From positions 1 to 64,000 of the forward strand of contig JBDHJR010000010.1 of the NCBI GenBank assembly GCA_039586815.1: 64,000 bases of DNA, read 5' to 3'. The translations under genes and the position numbers were made by a program. Below are positions 50,403-58,581 of this stretch, one piece after another; position 1 is the stretch's first letter; every line of letters starts with the position of its first letter. The notes under the pieces are model-generated. The model saw only the letters and a program-made list of their open reading frames with translations. It searched no databases and had not been told where the DNA came from. Source of the DNA: WVYX01 sp039586815 (GTDB lineage: Bacteria > Gemmatimonadota > Gemmatimonadetes > Gemmatimonadales > GWC2-71-9).

Positions 50403-51380
50403 ATGGACGATGGCATGCAGGCAGTACGCATCGTACGGCCGGGTGGACCCGAGGTGCTCGAGGTGCATGATGTGGAGCGCCCGGGCATCGAGTCCCACCA
50501 GGTCCTGGTACGTGTCGCGGCAGCCGGTGTGAACCGTGCCGATGCGCTTCAACGGCAGGGGCGATACCCGGCACCCGAAGGTGTGCCCCCGGACATTCCC
50601 GGACTGGAGTACGCCGGTGTGGTCGAGGCCGTCGGGGAGGCCGTCACGGAGTGGGCCCCTGGAGACCGCGTCATGGGGATCGTGGGTGGGGGTGCCTACG
50701 CGGAGTACGTGGCGGCGGAGGCGGGCCATCTGATTCCCGTTCCGGAACAGTGGTCCTTCGAGCAGGCGGCGGCGGTGCCGGAAGCGTTCGTCACGGCGCA
50801 TGACGCGCTCATGCAGGTGGGGGTGCAGCCGGGGGAGAGCGCTCTGGTACATGCGGTGGGGAGCGGTGTTGGACTGGCCTTGCTGCAGCTCGCCCGCGCC
50901 GCCGGCGCACGGGTCGTGGGTACGGCGCGCACCGCCTCGAAGCTCGAGCGCGCAGAGCGGGAACTCGGCCTGGAGCGTGGCATCCTGGTGGAGGGCGCGT
51001 TCGACGGGGCCGCTGTAGATGGGCCGGTCGACGTGATCTGTGATCTGGTGGGCGGTCCCTACCTCAAGGGCAATCTCGAGGCCGTCGCGCCGCGCGGGCG
51101 GATCATCGTCATTGGCCTGACAGGCGGGCGCAAGGCGGAAATCGACCTCGGGTTGGCTCTGCTCAAGCGTGTTGTGCTGATCGGCACGGTGCTGCGGAGC
51201 CGAACGTCCACGGAGAAGGCTGACGTGACCCGGCGGTTCGTGGACCTGGTTCTTCCGCGGTTCGCCGACGGCGTGCTGCGCCCCGTGCTGGACCACGCGT
51301 TTCCCATGCGGGAAGCCGCGGCGGCGCACCGATACATGGAGGAGAACCGCAACTTCGGGTCGATCGTGCTGGCGTGGTGA
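50403..51380 (+). CDS. NAD(P)H-quinone oxidoreductase, zinc-free MDR type
   Basis: 325 residues of the zeta-crystallin/PIG3-like MDR group. Motifs are VRVAAAGVNRADALQRQGRY, IPGLEYAGVVEAVG, VPEAFVTAHDAL and the cofactor segment ALVHAVGSGVGLALLQLA. No zinc-binding Cys set is present. Such enzymes reduce quinones or enones with NADPH. GGGGGGAG at 50391-50398 is the ribosome site. It separates the tandem kinase from the FHA-protease gene. Confidence 0.88.
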   Translation: MDDGMQAVRIVRPGGPEVLEVHDVERPGIESHQVLVRVAAAGVNRADALQRQGRYPAPEGVPPDIPGLEYAGVVEAVGEAVTEWAPGDRVMGIVGGGAYAEYVAAEAGHLIPVPEQWSFEQAAAVPEAFVTAHDALMQVGVQPGESALVHAVGSGVGLALLQLARAAGARVVGTARTASKLERAERELGLERGILVEGAFDGAAVDGPVDVICDLVGGPYLKGNLEAVAPRGRIIVIGLTGGRKAEIDLGLALLKRVVLIGTVLRSRTSTEKADVTRRFVDLVLPRFADGVLRPVLDHAFPMREAAAAHRYMEENRNFGSIVLAW

Positions 51381-51409
51381 CGCGGTGGTGCCGAGTCTCA
51401 GCGGGCCGT

Positions 51410-51415
51410 AACTTC
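51410..51415 (+). promoter_or_regulatory. TAACTT box 8 bases before the FHA-protease start
   Basis: TAACTT is followed by CTTTCCCA and C, then the ATG at 51424 (8 bases between hexamer and ATG). The region is pyrimidine-rich with no ribosome site. Confidence 0.4.
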
Positions 51416-51423
51416 TTTCCCAC

Positions 51424-53496
51424 ATGCCATATCTCAGCCTGCGTGATCTGTCCGCCGATCGGCTCTTGGAGTTCGAGACCGACGAGGTGCGGATCGGCCG
51501 GAGCTCTGACTTGGAGCTGGTCGTGTTGGGGGACCACAGTGAGGTCGTTTCGGGCAGCCACGCGCGGCTGTTCCGCCGCGGCGGCCAGTGGTGTCTGGAA
51601 GACAGCGGTAGCCGCAATGGGACCTTCCTCGGAGACCAGCAACTGACGCCGGGGGTATCCCTCGCCCTGTCCGCCGGCAGCGTGATTCGACTCGGCAGGA
51701 GGGGCCCCCGCTACCGAGTGGAGGCCGTCGACCGCGACCGGCCTCCCAGGACCACGCTGGCCGAGGGACCGTTGGGCGCGCAGCCGGAGGCACCTACGCT
51801 GCCGCTGGAGAGTCTGGAGGAGGCCGTCCCACCTGGCCAGTTCCACGTGGTGCTGATGGAGGCCAAAACCGGCGAGCAGTTCAAGGCCGGCGGCGGTCGC
51901 GTCCGGATCGGCCGGGGGAAGGAGTGCGAGTTGCGACCGGTCAGCTCCGACGACACGTCGGTATCGCGAGTGCACGCCGAGATCGTTCTCAAGCCCGATG
52001 GCAGGGTGGTGCTGCGCGATGCGCAGAGCCGCAACGGCACGTTCCTCGGGAACGTGCGGGTGCAGGGCGACCGGGAGATTCGCACGGGCGACCAGATTCG
52101 CCTCGGTCCGTCGGGCCTCGAGTTGGTGGTCGCCAGGCTGCTGCGCCCTGGTGAGGTGCCTGACCAACCCCGCGGCAGGGCAGCGGCGCCGGAGCACGCT
52201 CCGCCGGCCGAGCCGAAGAAGAAGCGACGGCGCGAGTCGCTGGCGCAGCGAGTGGCGGCCAAGGTGGGGAGCGCGCGCCGTTCGTTCGGAGGCAAGGGCG
52301 CGACGGTGTTCTTCCACGAGATGTTCGCGGAGTCCTCACGCAAGACGGCGCGCCGGGTGCGCTGGGTCATGTGGTTGTTCGTGGTTCTGCTCGCCGGCTC
52401 GGTCGGGGCGGTGTACTGGTATGGCGAGCGGCGCGTGCGACAGGCGACCAGCGAGATCCAGGAGCAGCAGCGCGTCGCGCTAGCGCGACTGTCGGCGCGG
52501 AGTGACTCGATCCAGGCCGCCGCCGACGGCGAGTACGAGCGGCTGCGCATGGAGCTGGATGAGGCGCGCGCGGGCTCGGCTCCGGCGGCCGTGGTGGACA
52601 GTCTGCGCGTGGAGCTGGCGGACGCCCAGGAGCATACCCGCTCGCTCGAGGCGTCGCTGCGGCGCGCCGAAGCTTCGTTGGCCGAACAGCTCGCCGCGGG
52701 CGACTCCGTCAACCGAGCGGCACAGGCCGACCTAGAGGAGCTGCGCGCAGAGTTGAGCCGGGCAAGCACGGCCGGCACGTCGAGCGCACTGCTCGACTCG
52801 CTGCGGCAGGCAGTGCGAGACGCCGAGGAGCGCTCCACCCAAATCGGCTCACAGATGCGCGCAATGCGCGGCTCCAACCTGGCCGCAGTGGCGCAGGCCA
52901 ACCAGAGCGCCATCGGATTGGTGACCGTGTACGTGGGGAGCGAGATCTACGACGGCTCGGGCTTCGCGCTCACACCCTCGGGCTACTTCGTAACGAACCG
53001 CCACGTGGTGATGCACCAGGGAGCCGCGCCCGACTCGGTGTACGTGACGATGGCCGACCAGAAGCTGATGCAGCGCGCCGAGCTCGTGGCCGCCGCGACG
53101 GCGTCCGGTCCGGATCTGGCAGTTCTCCGCGTGCCGGGCTTCGGCGGGCCGCACGTTGCTCAGGTGGATTGGGGCGGCGAGAACGCCAGGCAGGGGGAGC
53201 CCGCCGCGCTCATCGGGTTTCCGGCTGGCCTGGGCAACGCGCTAGACGCGACGCGCACCGTGCGCACCTCGATGAGCGCCGGCATCTTCAGCAAGGTGAC
53301 GGCCGAGGTCGTCAACTTCGACGGGTTCACGGTCGGCGGCTCCAGCGGGAGTCCGATCTTCAACGCGGGCGGCGAGGTCGTGGCGGTGCACCGGGCCGGC
53401 CTGCGCGAGGCGGTGGGAATGGGCTTCGCGGTGCCGATCGCGAAGCTCACGCCGCTGTTGCCCGCGAGTGCGAAGGCGGAGCTGGGGCTGAACTAA
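51424..53496 (+). CDS. FHA-FHA-transmembrane-coiled coil-trypsin-like protease
   Basis: 690 residues. Two FHA domains, which bind phosphothreonine, occupy about 20-100 (GRSSDLEL, SGSHARL, SRNGTFLG) and 140-240 (GRGKECEL, VSRVHAEI, SRNGTFLG). A basic linker leads to one helix (314-333, VMWLFVVLLAGSVGAVYWYG). Residues 335-490 are a long coiled coil. Residues 498-680 form a trypsin-like serine protease with His527 (TNRHVV), Asp564 (GPDLAVLRV) and Ser641 in GGSSGSPIF, so it looks active. FHA domains should face the cytoplasm and the protease the periplasm. The neighbouring kinase genes are candidate partners. No PDZ domain is present, unlike HtrA. Confidence 0.93.
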   Translation: MPYLSLRDLSADRLLEFETDEVRIGRSSDLELVVLGDHSEVVSGSHARLFRRGGQWCLEDSGSRNGTFLGDQQLTPGVSLALSAGSVIRLGRRGPRYRVEAVDRDRPPRTTLAEGPLGAQPEAPTLPLESLEEAVPPGQFHVVLMEAKTGEQFKAGGGRVRIGRGKECELRPVSSDDTSVSRVHAEIVLKPDGRVVLRDAQSRNGTFLGNVRVQGDREIRTGDQIRLGPSGLELVVARLLRPGEVPDQPRGRAAAPEHAPPAEPKKKRRRESLAQRVAAKVGSARRSFGGKGATVFFHEMFAESSRKTARRVRWVMWLFVVLLAGSVGAVYWYGERRVRQATSEIQEQQRVALARLSARSDSIQAAADGEYERLRMELDEARAGSAPAAVVDSLRVELADAQEHTRSLEASLRRAEASLAEQLAAGDSVNRAAQADLEELRAELSRASTAGTSSALLDSLRQAVRDAEERSTQIGSQMRAMRGSNLAAVAQANQSAIGLVTVYVGSEIYDGSGFALTPSGYFVTNRHVVMHQGAAPDSVYVTMADQKLMQRAELVAAATASGPDLAVLRVPGFGGPHVAQVDWGGENARQGEPAALIGFPAGLGNALDATRTVRTSMSAGIFSKVTAEVVNFDGFTVGGSSGSPIFNAGGEVVAVHRAGLREAVGMGFAVPIAKLTPLLPASAKAELGLN

Positions 53497-53528
53497 GCTG
53501 TGCGACACGAAGACCGCAGCTCGTAGGC

Positions 53529-56180
53529 ATGAGTTCCGCGACTCGCGTTATAGTCGTCCCCCACACGCACTGGGATCGTGAGTGGTACGAGCCTGAGGCG
53601 CGGTTTCGCCAGCGGCTCGTCGAGCTGTTGGACGACGTGATCAGCCGGCTGGAGCAGGACGGCTCTGGGCGGTTTCTCCTCGACGGCCAGACAGTGTTGC
53701 TGGAGGACTACCTCCAGGTGCGGCCGGAGCACTCGGCGCGCGTGCAGGCGCTGGTGCGCGGCGGCCAACTGGTGGTGGGGCCGTGGTACGTGCTGGCGGA
53801 CGAGCAGCTCACGTCGGACGAGACGCTGGTGCGCAACCTCCTGACAGGGCGAGCGGATGGGCGGCGCCACGGCGGGTGGATGCCGGTGGGCTACAGCCCC
53901 GACGCGTTCGGACATCCCGCAGCGCTACCGACAATCCTGGCGGGGTTCGGCATCGAGCACGCCATGGTGTTGCGGGGCTACGGTGGCGAGGCGGGACAGG
54001 AGCGGGACCTGTTCAACTGGGTTGGTCCGGACGGCAGCGCGGTGCTGACATACCACTTCCCGCCCGCCGGGTTCGAGGTCGCCGCCAACCTCCCGGAGGA
54101 TCGTGATACTCTGGCGCAACGTTGGGCCGAGATACGCGAGATGCTGGAGGCGCGTGCCACGCTGCCGCTGCTGCTCGCGATGAACGGTGCCGACCACCAC
54201 TCGCTGCAGCCCGGTATCGAGAAGATCACGGCGTGGTTGAATGACCACGCACCGGGCTACGACTTCGCGCTCGGGTCGCCGGCAGACTACTTCGCGGCGC
54301 TGCCCCAACGGACGGAGGCACCGGAGGTGCGCGGCGAGCTGCGCTTCTCGCCGCGGTACTCGTGGGTGCTCCAGGGCGCGCTGTCCGCGCGCGCCCACCT
54401 CAAGCAGGCGATTGCCGAGTGCGACCGGCTGCTGCTGCGTTGGGCGGAGCCGCAGGCTGCCCTGGCGTTGGTGGAAGGGGGGACGGATCGTGCGCCGCTG
54501 TTGGCCGGCGCGTGGCGCGAGCACCTGCAGAGCACCTTCCACGACACCTTCTGCGGAACCACGAGCGATGCGGTTGCACGGGATGCGGCGGCGCGTGAGG
54601 AGCGCGTGGCGACTCAGGCTCGCGGGATCCTGCTGGATGCGCTGCACGACCGCCTGGGCCTGGACCGCCGCGAAGCGCGACGCCATCCGCAATCGTGGGC
54701 GCCCGCGCTCGCCGTGGTCAATCCGTCGGCGCATTCCCGGAGGGGAGTGGTCGAGGCTACGCTCACGGTGTCGCGCCGGCGTTTGGTCGTGGGTCGGCCG
54801 GATGAGGCCGCTGCGGGACGAGTCGCCGCGTGGCCGGCGCCGCCCGTGCTGGTGGGATCGGACGGTACCGTGGTGCCGCTCCAGGTGCTGGAGTGGTACA
54901 GAGCGTACCAGCGGCTCGACAGCGCAGCCGACTACCCCGCGCAGGACGAGGTGGCCGCGTTCCGCGTGGCGTTGCGCAGCAACGCTCTACCGGCCCTTGG
55001 CCTGAGGACCTTTGCCGTGCGGCACGGCGGAACCCCGACTGCCACAGACGATCGCGTGTGGGTGAGCGGGCGGCGGGTGACCGGTGCCACGGTGGAGGTG
55101 GACGAGAGTCCGCGAGGTGGGTTCGCGGTCAGTATGCGGGAGCCGGAACGCGAGTTGAGCGACATCGCTTCGCTGGTGAGCGAGCGAGACGACGGCGACA
55201 CCTACTCGTTCGAGCCCGTGGGTGGTGACACGCCTGTGACAGCCCGGTGGGGGCCGACACGCGCGGTGTGGGAGGGCCCGTTGGTGGCGGCCACCGCCAG
55301 GGAGTTCACGCTGGGGGACCGTGCGCGGGGCGCGGTGTTCGCGCGGCTCGATGCAGGTTCCCACCTGGTGCGCTTCGTGGTGCAGGGGGTGAACCTGCGG
55401 GGCGGCCACCGCCTGCGGGTCGTCTTCCCGCTGCCGCGCGGTGCAGCGGACTCCGCACTGGTCGACACGCAGTACGGCCCTGTGTGGCGCGCGCAACAGG
55501 CGTTCGATCGGACCAGCTACCCGAGGGAATGGCCCGTGAGCACAGCCCCGATGCAACGGTACGTGAGCGTGCCCGGGGGATTCACCGTGTTCACCCGGGG
55601 GTTGTTCGAGTACGAGATCACCCCCCAGGGAGCAGTCGCCGTCACGCTGCTGCGCGCCGTCGATGAGCTGTCGCGGGGCAACCTGCGGGCCCGGCCGGGA
55701 CACGCCGCCTGGCCAGCGGCCACGCCCGCAGCCCGGGAGTTGGGCGGATTTCGCGCGGAGTTCGCGCTGGCGGGCCACGCGGTGGACGTGGATGACGCCC
55801 CCGACGGGTGGGCTGCGATGGAGCGTCTGGCCGAGGAGTTTCACGCCCCGCTTGCCGGGCTGATGCTGCCCTACGGAACCACACTGCCCGATGTGGTCGA
55901 GGGCCCGGAGCTCTCGGGGGCCGGCCTGGGGTTCAAGGCGGCGAAGCCGAGCGAGGACGGCTCTGCGCTGGTGCTGCGCTGTGTCAATCTCACGGAGCGC
56001 GCGGCGACGGGATCGTGGAGCCTTCCTTTCGACATCGAGCGCGCGTGGTGGGCCCGGCTCGACGAGACCCGTCTGCGCGAGGTCACGCCCACCGCGGGGG
56101 AGCGGCGTATCGACTTCACGGCGGGGCCGAGGGAGGTCGTGACCCTGGTCGTCGAGCGGCTCGCGCTGACGGAACTCTAA
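53529..56180 (+). CDS. GH38 alpha-mannosidase
   Basis: 883 residues. The N-terminal barrel has HTHWDREWY (zinc ligands), GWMPVGYSPDAFGHPAALP with the nucleophile Asp, and MNGADHHSLQP. The middle helical region has HDTFCGTTSDAV. The C-terminal beta domains have GPTRAVWEGPLVA and FTRGLFEYEI. It removes alpha-linked mannose from glycans. No signal peptide, so it probably works in the cytoplasm on imported oligosaccharides. The same frame is open to 53169 inside the FHA-protease gene, but that part has no similarity to GH38; ATG 53529 is chosen. Confidence 0.93.
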   Translation: MSSATRVIVVPHTHWDREWYEPEARFRQRLVELLDDVISRLEQDGSGRFLLDGQTVLLEDYLQVRPEHSARVQALVRGGQLVVGPWYVLADEQLTSDETLVRNLLTGRADGRRHGGWMPVGYSPDAFGHPAALPTILAGFGIEHAMVLRGYGGEAGQERDLFNWVGPDGSAVLTYHFPPAGFEVAANLPEDRDTLAQRWAEIREMLEARATLPLLLAMNGADHHSLQPGIEKITAWLNDHAPGYDFALGSPADYFAALPQRTEAPEVRGELRFSPRYSWVLQGALSARAHLKQAIAECDRLLLRWAEPQAALALVEGGTDRAPLLAGAWREHLQSTFHDTFCGTTSDAVARDAAAREERVATQARGILLDALHDRLGLDRREARRHPQSWAPALAVVNPSAHSRRGVVEATLTVSRRRLVVGRPDEAAAGRVAAWPAPPVLVGSDGTVVPLQVLEWYRAYQRLDSAADYPAQDEVAAFRVALRSNALPALGLRTFAVRHGGTPTATDDRVWVSGRRVTGATVEVDESPRGGFAVSMREPERELSDIASLVSERDDGDTYSFEPVGGDTPVTARWGPTRAVWEGPLVAATAREFTLGDRARGAVFARLDAGSHLVRFVVQGVNLRGGHRLRVVFPLPRGAADSALVDTQYGPVWRAQQAFDRTSYPREWPVSTAPMQRYVSVPGGFTVFTRGLFEYEITPQGAVAVTLLRAVDELSRGNLRARPGHAAWPAATPAARELGGFRAEFALAGHAVDVDDAPDGWAAMERLAEEFHAPLAGLMLPYGTTLPDVVEGPELSGAGLGFKAAKPSEDGSALVLRCVNLTERAATGSWSLPFDIERAWWARLDETRLREVTPTAGERRIDFTAGPREVVTLVVERLALTEL

Positions 56181-56181
56181 G

Positions 56182-56202
56182 CCGATCTTAGCGGGAGATC
56201 GG
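56182..56202 (+). terminator. possible terminator hairpin after the mannosidase gene
   Basis: CCGATCT (56182-56188) and AGATCGG (56196-56202) form a perfect 7-bp stem one base after the mannosidase stop. Only a weak T-rich stretch (GTTCATCTT) follows about 8 bases later, so termination would be partial at best. Confidence 0.35.
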
Positions 56203-56233
56203 TCGGCTGTCGTTCATCTTGTCGGAGGTGCCC

Positions 56234-56740
56234 ATGCGCGAGGAAACGAAGGCTGTTCTGACGGGCGGCATGTTCGCGGGCCTGCTGGGCTACCTCACCG
56301 TGGTGGTGCTGTTCGCGCTGCTCAACCTGGCGATGGGCCGCTCTCCGTTCTATACGCCCGCCATGTTCGGTGCGGTGCTGTTCTACGGCCTGGATGATCC
56401 CGCCGCGCTGGAGATCACCGCGGGGCCGGTGTTGGCTTACAACATGGTGCACGTACTCGCGTTCGTGGCACTGGGCGTGTTCGCATCCTGGCTGGTGACG
56501 AAGGCGGAGCGGTATCCCGTGGCGCGCTACGCGATCCTCTTCGTGCTGATCTTCGTGGCGGCGCACATCTACGCTGCGATGCTGTTGTTCGCGCAGCCGT
56601 TGCTGGCGGGATCGGCCTGGTGGCTGGTGGGAGTGGTCAGCCTCGCTGCGGCCTGCGTGATGGGGTGGTATCTGCTGCGGCAGCACCCGGCGCTGAGGCG
56701 AGGGTTGACCGACGTGCCGCTGGGTGAGGAGCAGGGCTAG
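56234..56740 (+). CDS. four-helix membrane protein, function unknown
   Basis: 168 residues with about four helices: AVLTGGMFAGLLGYLTVVVLF, YNMVHVLAFVALGVFASWLV, YAILFVLIFVAAHIYAAML and AWWLVGVVSLAAACVMGWYLL. ATG 56234 has GGAGG 5 bases before it; an upstream in-frame TTG is less likely. I do not recognise the family. Its stop codon shares bases with the convergent dppC-like stop. Confidence 0.75.
   Translation: MREETKAVLTGGMFAGLLGYLTVVVLFALLNLAMGRSPFYTPAMFGAVLFYGLDDPAALEITAGPVLAYNMVHVLAFVALGVFASWLVTKAERYPVARYAILFVLIFVAAHIYAAMLLFAQPLLAGSAWWLVGVVSLAAACVMGWYLLRQHPALRRGLTDVPLGEEQG
56737..56740. other. CTAG: interleaved stop codons of convergent genes
   Basis: TAG of the plus-strand membrane protein (56738-56740) and TAG of the minus-strand permease (56739-56737) occupy the same four bases. 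Confidence 0.95.
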
Positions 56741-57588
56741 CCGGCTACGGCGCCGCTCCTCTCGCGGGTGCGTGGATCGAGCATGTCCCGCGCCCAGTCC
56801 CCGATCAGGCTGGTGGCGATCACGGTCACGGCTACCGCCAGGCCCGGAAACGTGGCTATCCAGGGCGCGTTGACCAGCGCCTCTCTTCCGCTCGCGATCA
56901 TGTTGCCCCAGGAGGGGGCCGGAGCAGGGACTCCAAGGCCGAGGAAGGAGAGCCCTGCCTCCAGCATTATCGCATTGCCCACCCCGAGCGCAGCGGCCAC
57001 CGTGACCGACGTAGTCGCATTGGGCAGGATGTGGCGCCACACCAACCGCCCGCGCCCCACTCCCGCAGCACGGGCCGCTTCGACGAATGGCCTTCTCAGA
57101 ACGCCCTTTACTTCCGCCCGGGCCAGCCGGGCCAGCGGCATCCATCCCGTGAACCCGAGTACCAGTACGACCAACGTGAGACTCGGCTCCCACAGCGTGA
57201 CCAGGGCGAGCAGCAGCACTATGCGGGGCATGGCCAGCGCCGCATCGGTCACCGCCATCAGGGCGCGCTCCGTGAATCCGCCCAGTGCGGCGGCCAGCAC
57301 GCCGACCAGCATCCCAACAAGTAGCGAAACCGCGACCGACAACAGGCCCACGGCAAGCGAGATGCGTGCCCCGTACAACAACCGTGACAGCATGTCGCGC
57401 CCAAAGGCGTCGGTGCCCAGCCAGTGCCGCACACCGTCAGGGCCCTCGGCGAGCGGTGCCAGGAAGCGCGTCGCCAGGACGTCGTGCTGTGCCAGTGGGT
57501 CGGCTGGCGCGAGCAGCGGGGCGAGGAGGGCCAGGGTCCCGCAGCCCACGAGAATCAGCAGCCCGGCGACCGCGCGGCCGTCCCTCAC
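56737..57588 (-). CDS. oligopeptide-type ABC transporter permease, DppC-like
   Basis: 283 residues. The N-terminal helix (GLLILVGCGTLALLAPLLA), HWLGTDAFGRDMLSRLLYGA, the EAA loop in FVEAARAAGVGRGRLVWRHI and LEAGLSFLGLGVPAPAPSWG are all DppC/OppC signatures. GTG 57588 overlaps the dppB-like stop (GTGA). Paired with DppB it forms the channel of a family-5 importer for peptides or oligosaccharides. No ATPase gene follows; its end abuts the convergent membrane-protein gene. Confidence 0.93.
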   Translation of the reverse strand: MRDGRAVAGLLILVGCGTLALLAPLLAPADPLAQHDVLATRFLAPLAEGPDGVRHWLGTDAFGRDMLSRLLYGARISLAVGLLSVAVSLLVGMLVGVLAAALGGFTERALMAVTDAALAMPRIVLLLALVTLWEPSLTLVVLVLGFTGWMPLARLARAEVKGVLRRPFVEAARAAGVGRGRLVWRHILPNATTSVTVAAALGVGNAIMLEAGLSFLGLGVPAPAPSWGNMIASGREALVNAPWIATFPGLAVAVTVIATSLIGDWARDMLDPRTRERSGAVAG

Positions 57589-58580
57589 CGAGTCGAGCCT
57601 CGCAGCCGTGGGTCGGCCGCGGTGTAGAGCAGGTCGGCCAGCAGATTGCCCAGCACAACCAACAGGGCGAAGATCGCGGTGGTGGCCATGACCACCGGGT
57701 AGTCGCGCGCTCCCACTGCGTCCACCATCACCCGACCCATGCCGGGCCATGCGAAGATCACCTCGACGAACACGGTGCCCGAGAATAGAGCCGGCAGGGA
57801 GAGGCCGAGCAGCGTCACCACCGGGAGCAGCGCATTGCGCAGCACGTGCCGCAACTCAACGGTGCCGGCATGCAATCCCTTGGCGCGCGCTGTACGTACG
57901 AATTCCTGGCCCCGAACGTCGAGCACCGAGCCGCGGACGAACCTGGCAGTCCCCGCCGCACCGATGGCGCCCAGAGTCGCGAGGGGCAGAGCGAGGTGTC
58001 GTGCGCGATCCGCAACTCTGTGCCAGGGGCTCAGGAAGTCGGCATCGAGCCCCGCCACACCCATGGCCGGGAATTGCAGCCACACGGGCCAGTCGAAGCG
58101 AGCCGCGCCGTAGGCGAACACCAGCACCAGCATTATGGCGAGCCAGTAGGCGGGCATCCCATAGATCAGCAGGGTGCCCACGGTGAGGCCGGTATCGAGC
58201 AGAGAGCGGCGCTTCATGGCCTGCACGATGCCGATCAGCAGGCCGAAGACATAGGTCACCAGGAGCGAGCTCACTGACAGCAGCAGGGTGTGCGGCAGGG
58301 CGTCGGCGATGACGCGGGTGACGGGTCGCTGCTGCGCCAGGCTGGCGCCCCACTGGCCGCGGGCGAAATCGGCGAGCCAGTCCAGGTAGCGTACTGGCAG
58401 GGGACGATCTAGTCCCAGGGCGCGCCGCGCAGCTTCCAGCTCAGCCTGGCCGGCACCCGGGCCCACCCAGAGCCTTGCGGGATCGCCGGGTGCGATACTA
58501 ATCAGAATGAACGTGAGCGAGACGACGACGAATACTATGCCGAGCCCGAGGGCGAGACGCCGCGCGATCCGTGCAAGCAT
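57585..58580 (-). CDS. oligopeptide-type ABC transporter permease, DppB-like
   Basis: 331 residues. N-terminal LGIVFVVVSLTFILISIAPGDPARLWVGP is a classic DppB start. ALPHTLLLSVSSLLVTYVFG and the EAA-like FVRTARAKGLHAGTVELRHVL follow. YPVVMATTAIFALLVVLGNLLADLLY ends the last helix region. Its start codon overlaps that of the divergent solute-binding gene. Confidence 0.93.
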   Translation of the reverse strand: MLARIARRLALGLGIVFVVVSLTFILISIAPGDPARLWVGPGAGQAELEAARRALGLDRPLPVRYLDWLADFARGQWGASLAQQRPVTRVIADALPHTLLLSVSSLLVTYVFGLLIGIVQAMKRRSLLDTGLTVGTLLIYGMPAYWLAIMLVLVFAYGAARFDWPVWLQFPAMGVAGLDADFLSPWHRVADRARHLALPLATLGAIGAAGTARFVRGSVLDVRGQEFVRTARAKGLHAGTVELRHVLRNALLPVVTLLGLSLPALFSGTVFVEVIFAWPGMGRVMVDAVGARDYPVVMATTAIFALLVVLGNLLADLLYTAADPRLRGSTR

Positions 58581-58581
58581 G
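58578..58581. other. CATG: interleaved start codons of divergent genes
   Basis: The minus-strand ATG (58580-58578) of the DppB-like permease and the plus-strand ATG (58579-58581) of the solute-binding lipoprotein share CATG. Promoters for each must lie inside the other gene's coding region. Confidence 0.85.

Noticed and set aside
53169..53528. N-terminal extension of the alpha-mannosidase inside the FHA-protease gene
   Set aside because: It is an out-of-frame reading of the protease domain; GH38 similarity begins at MSSATRVIVVPHTHWD.
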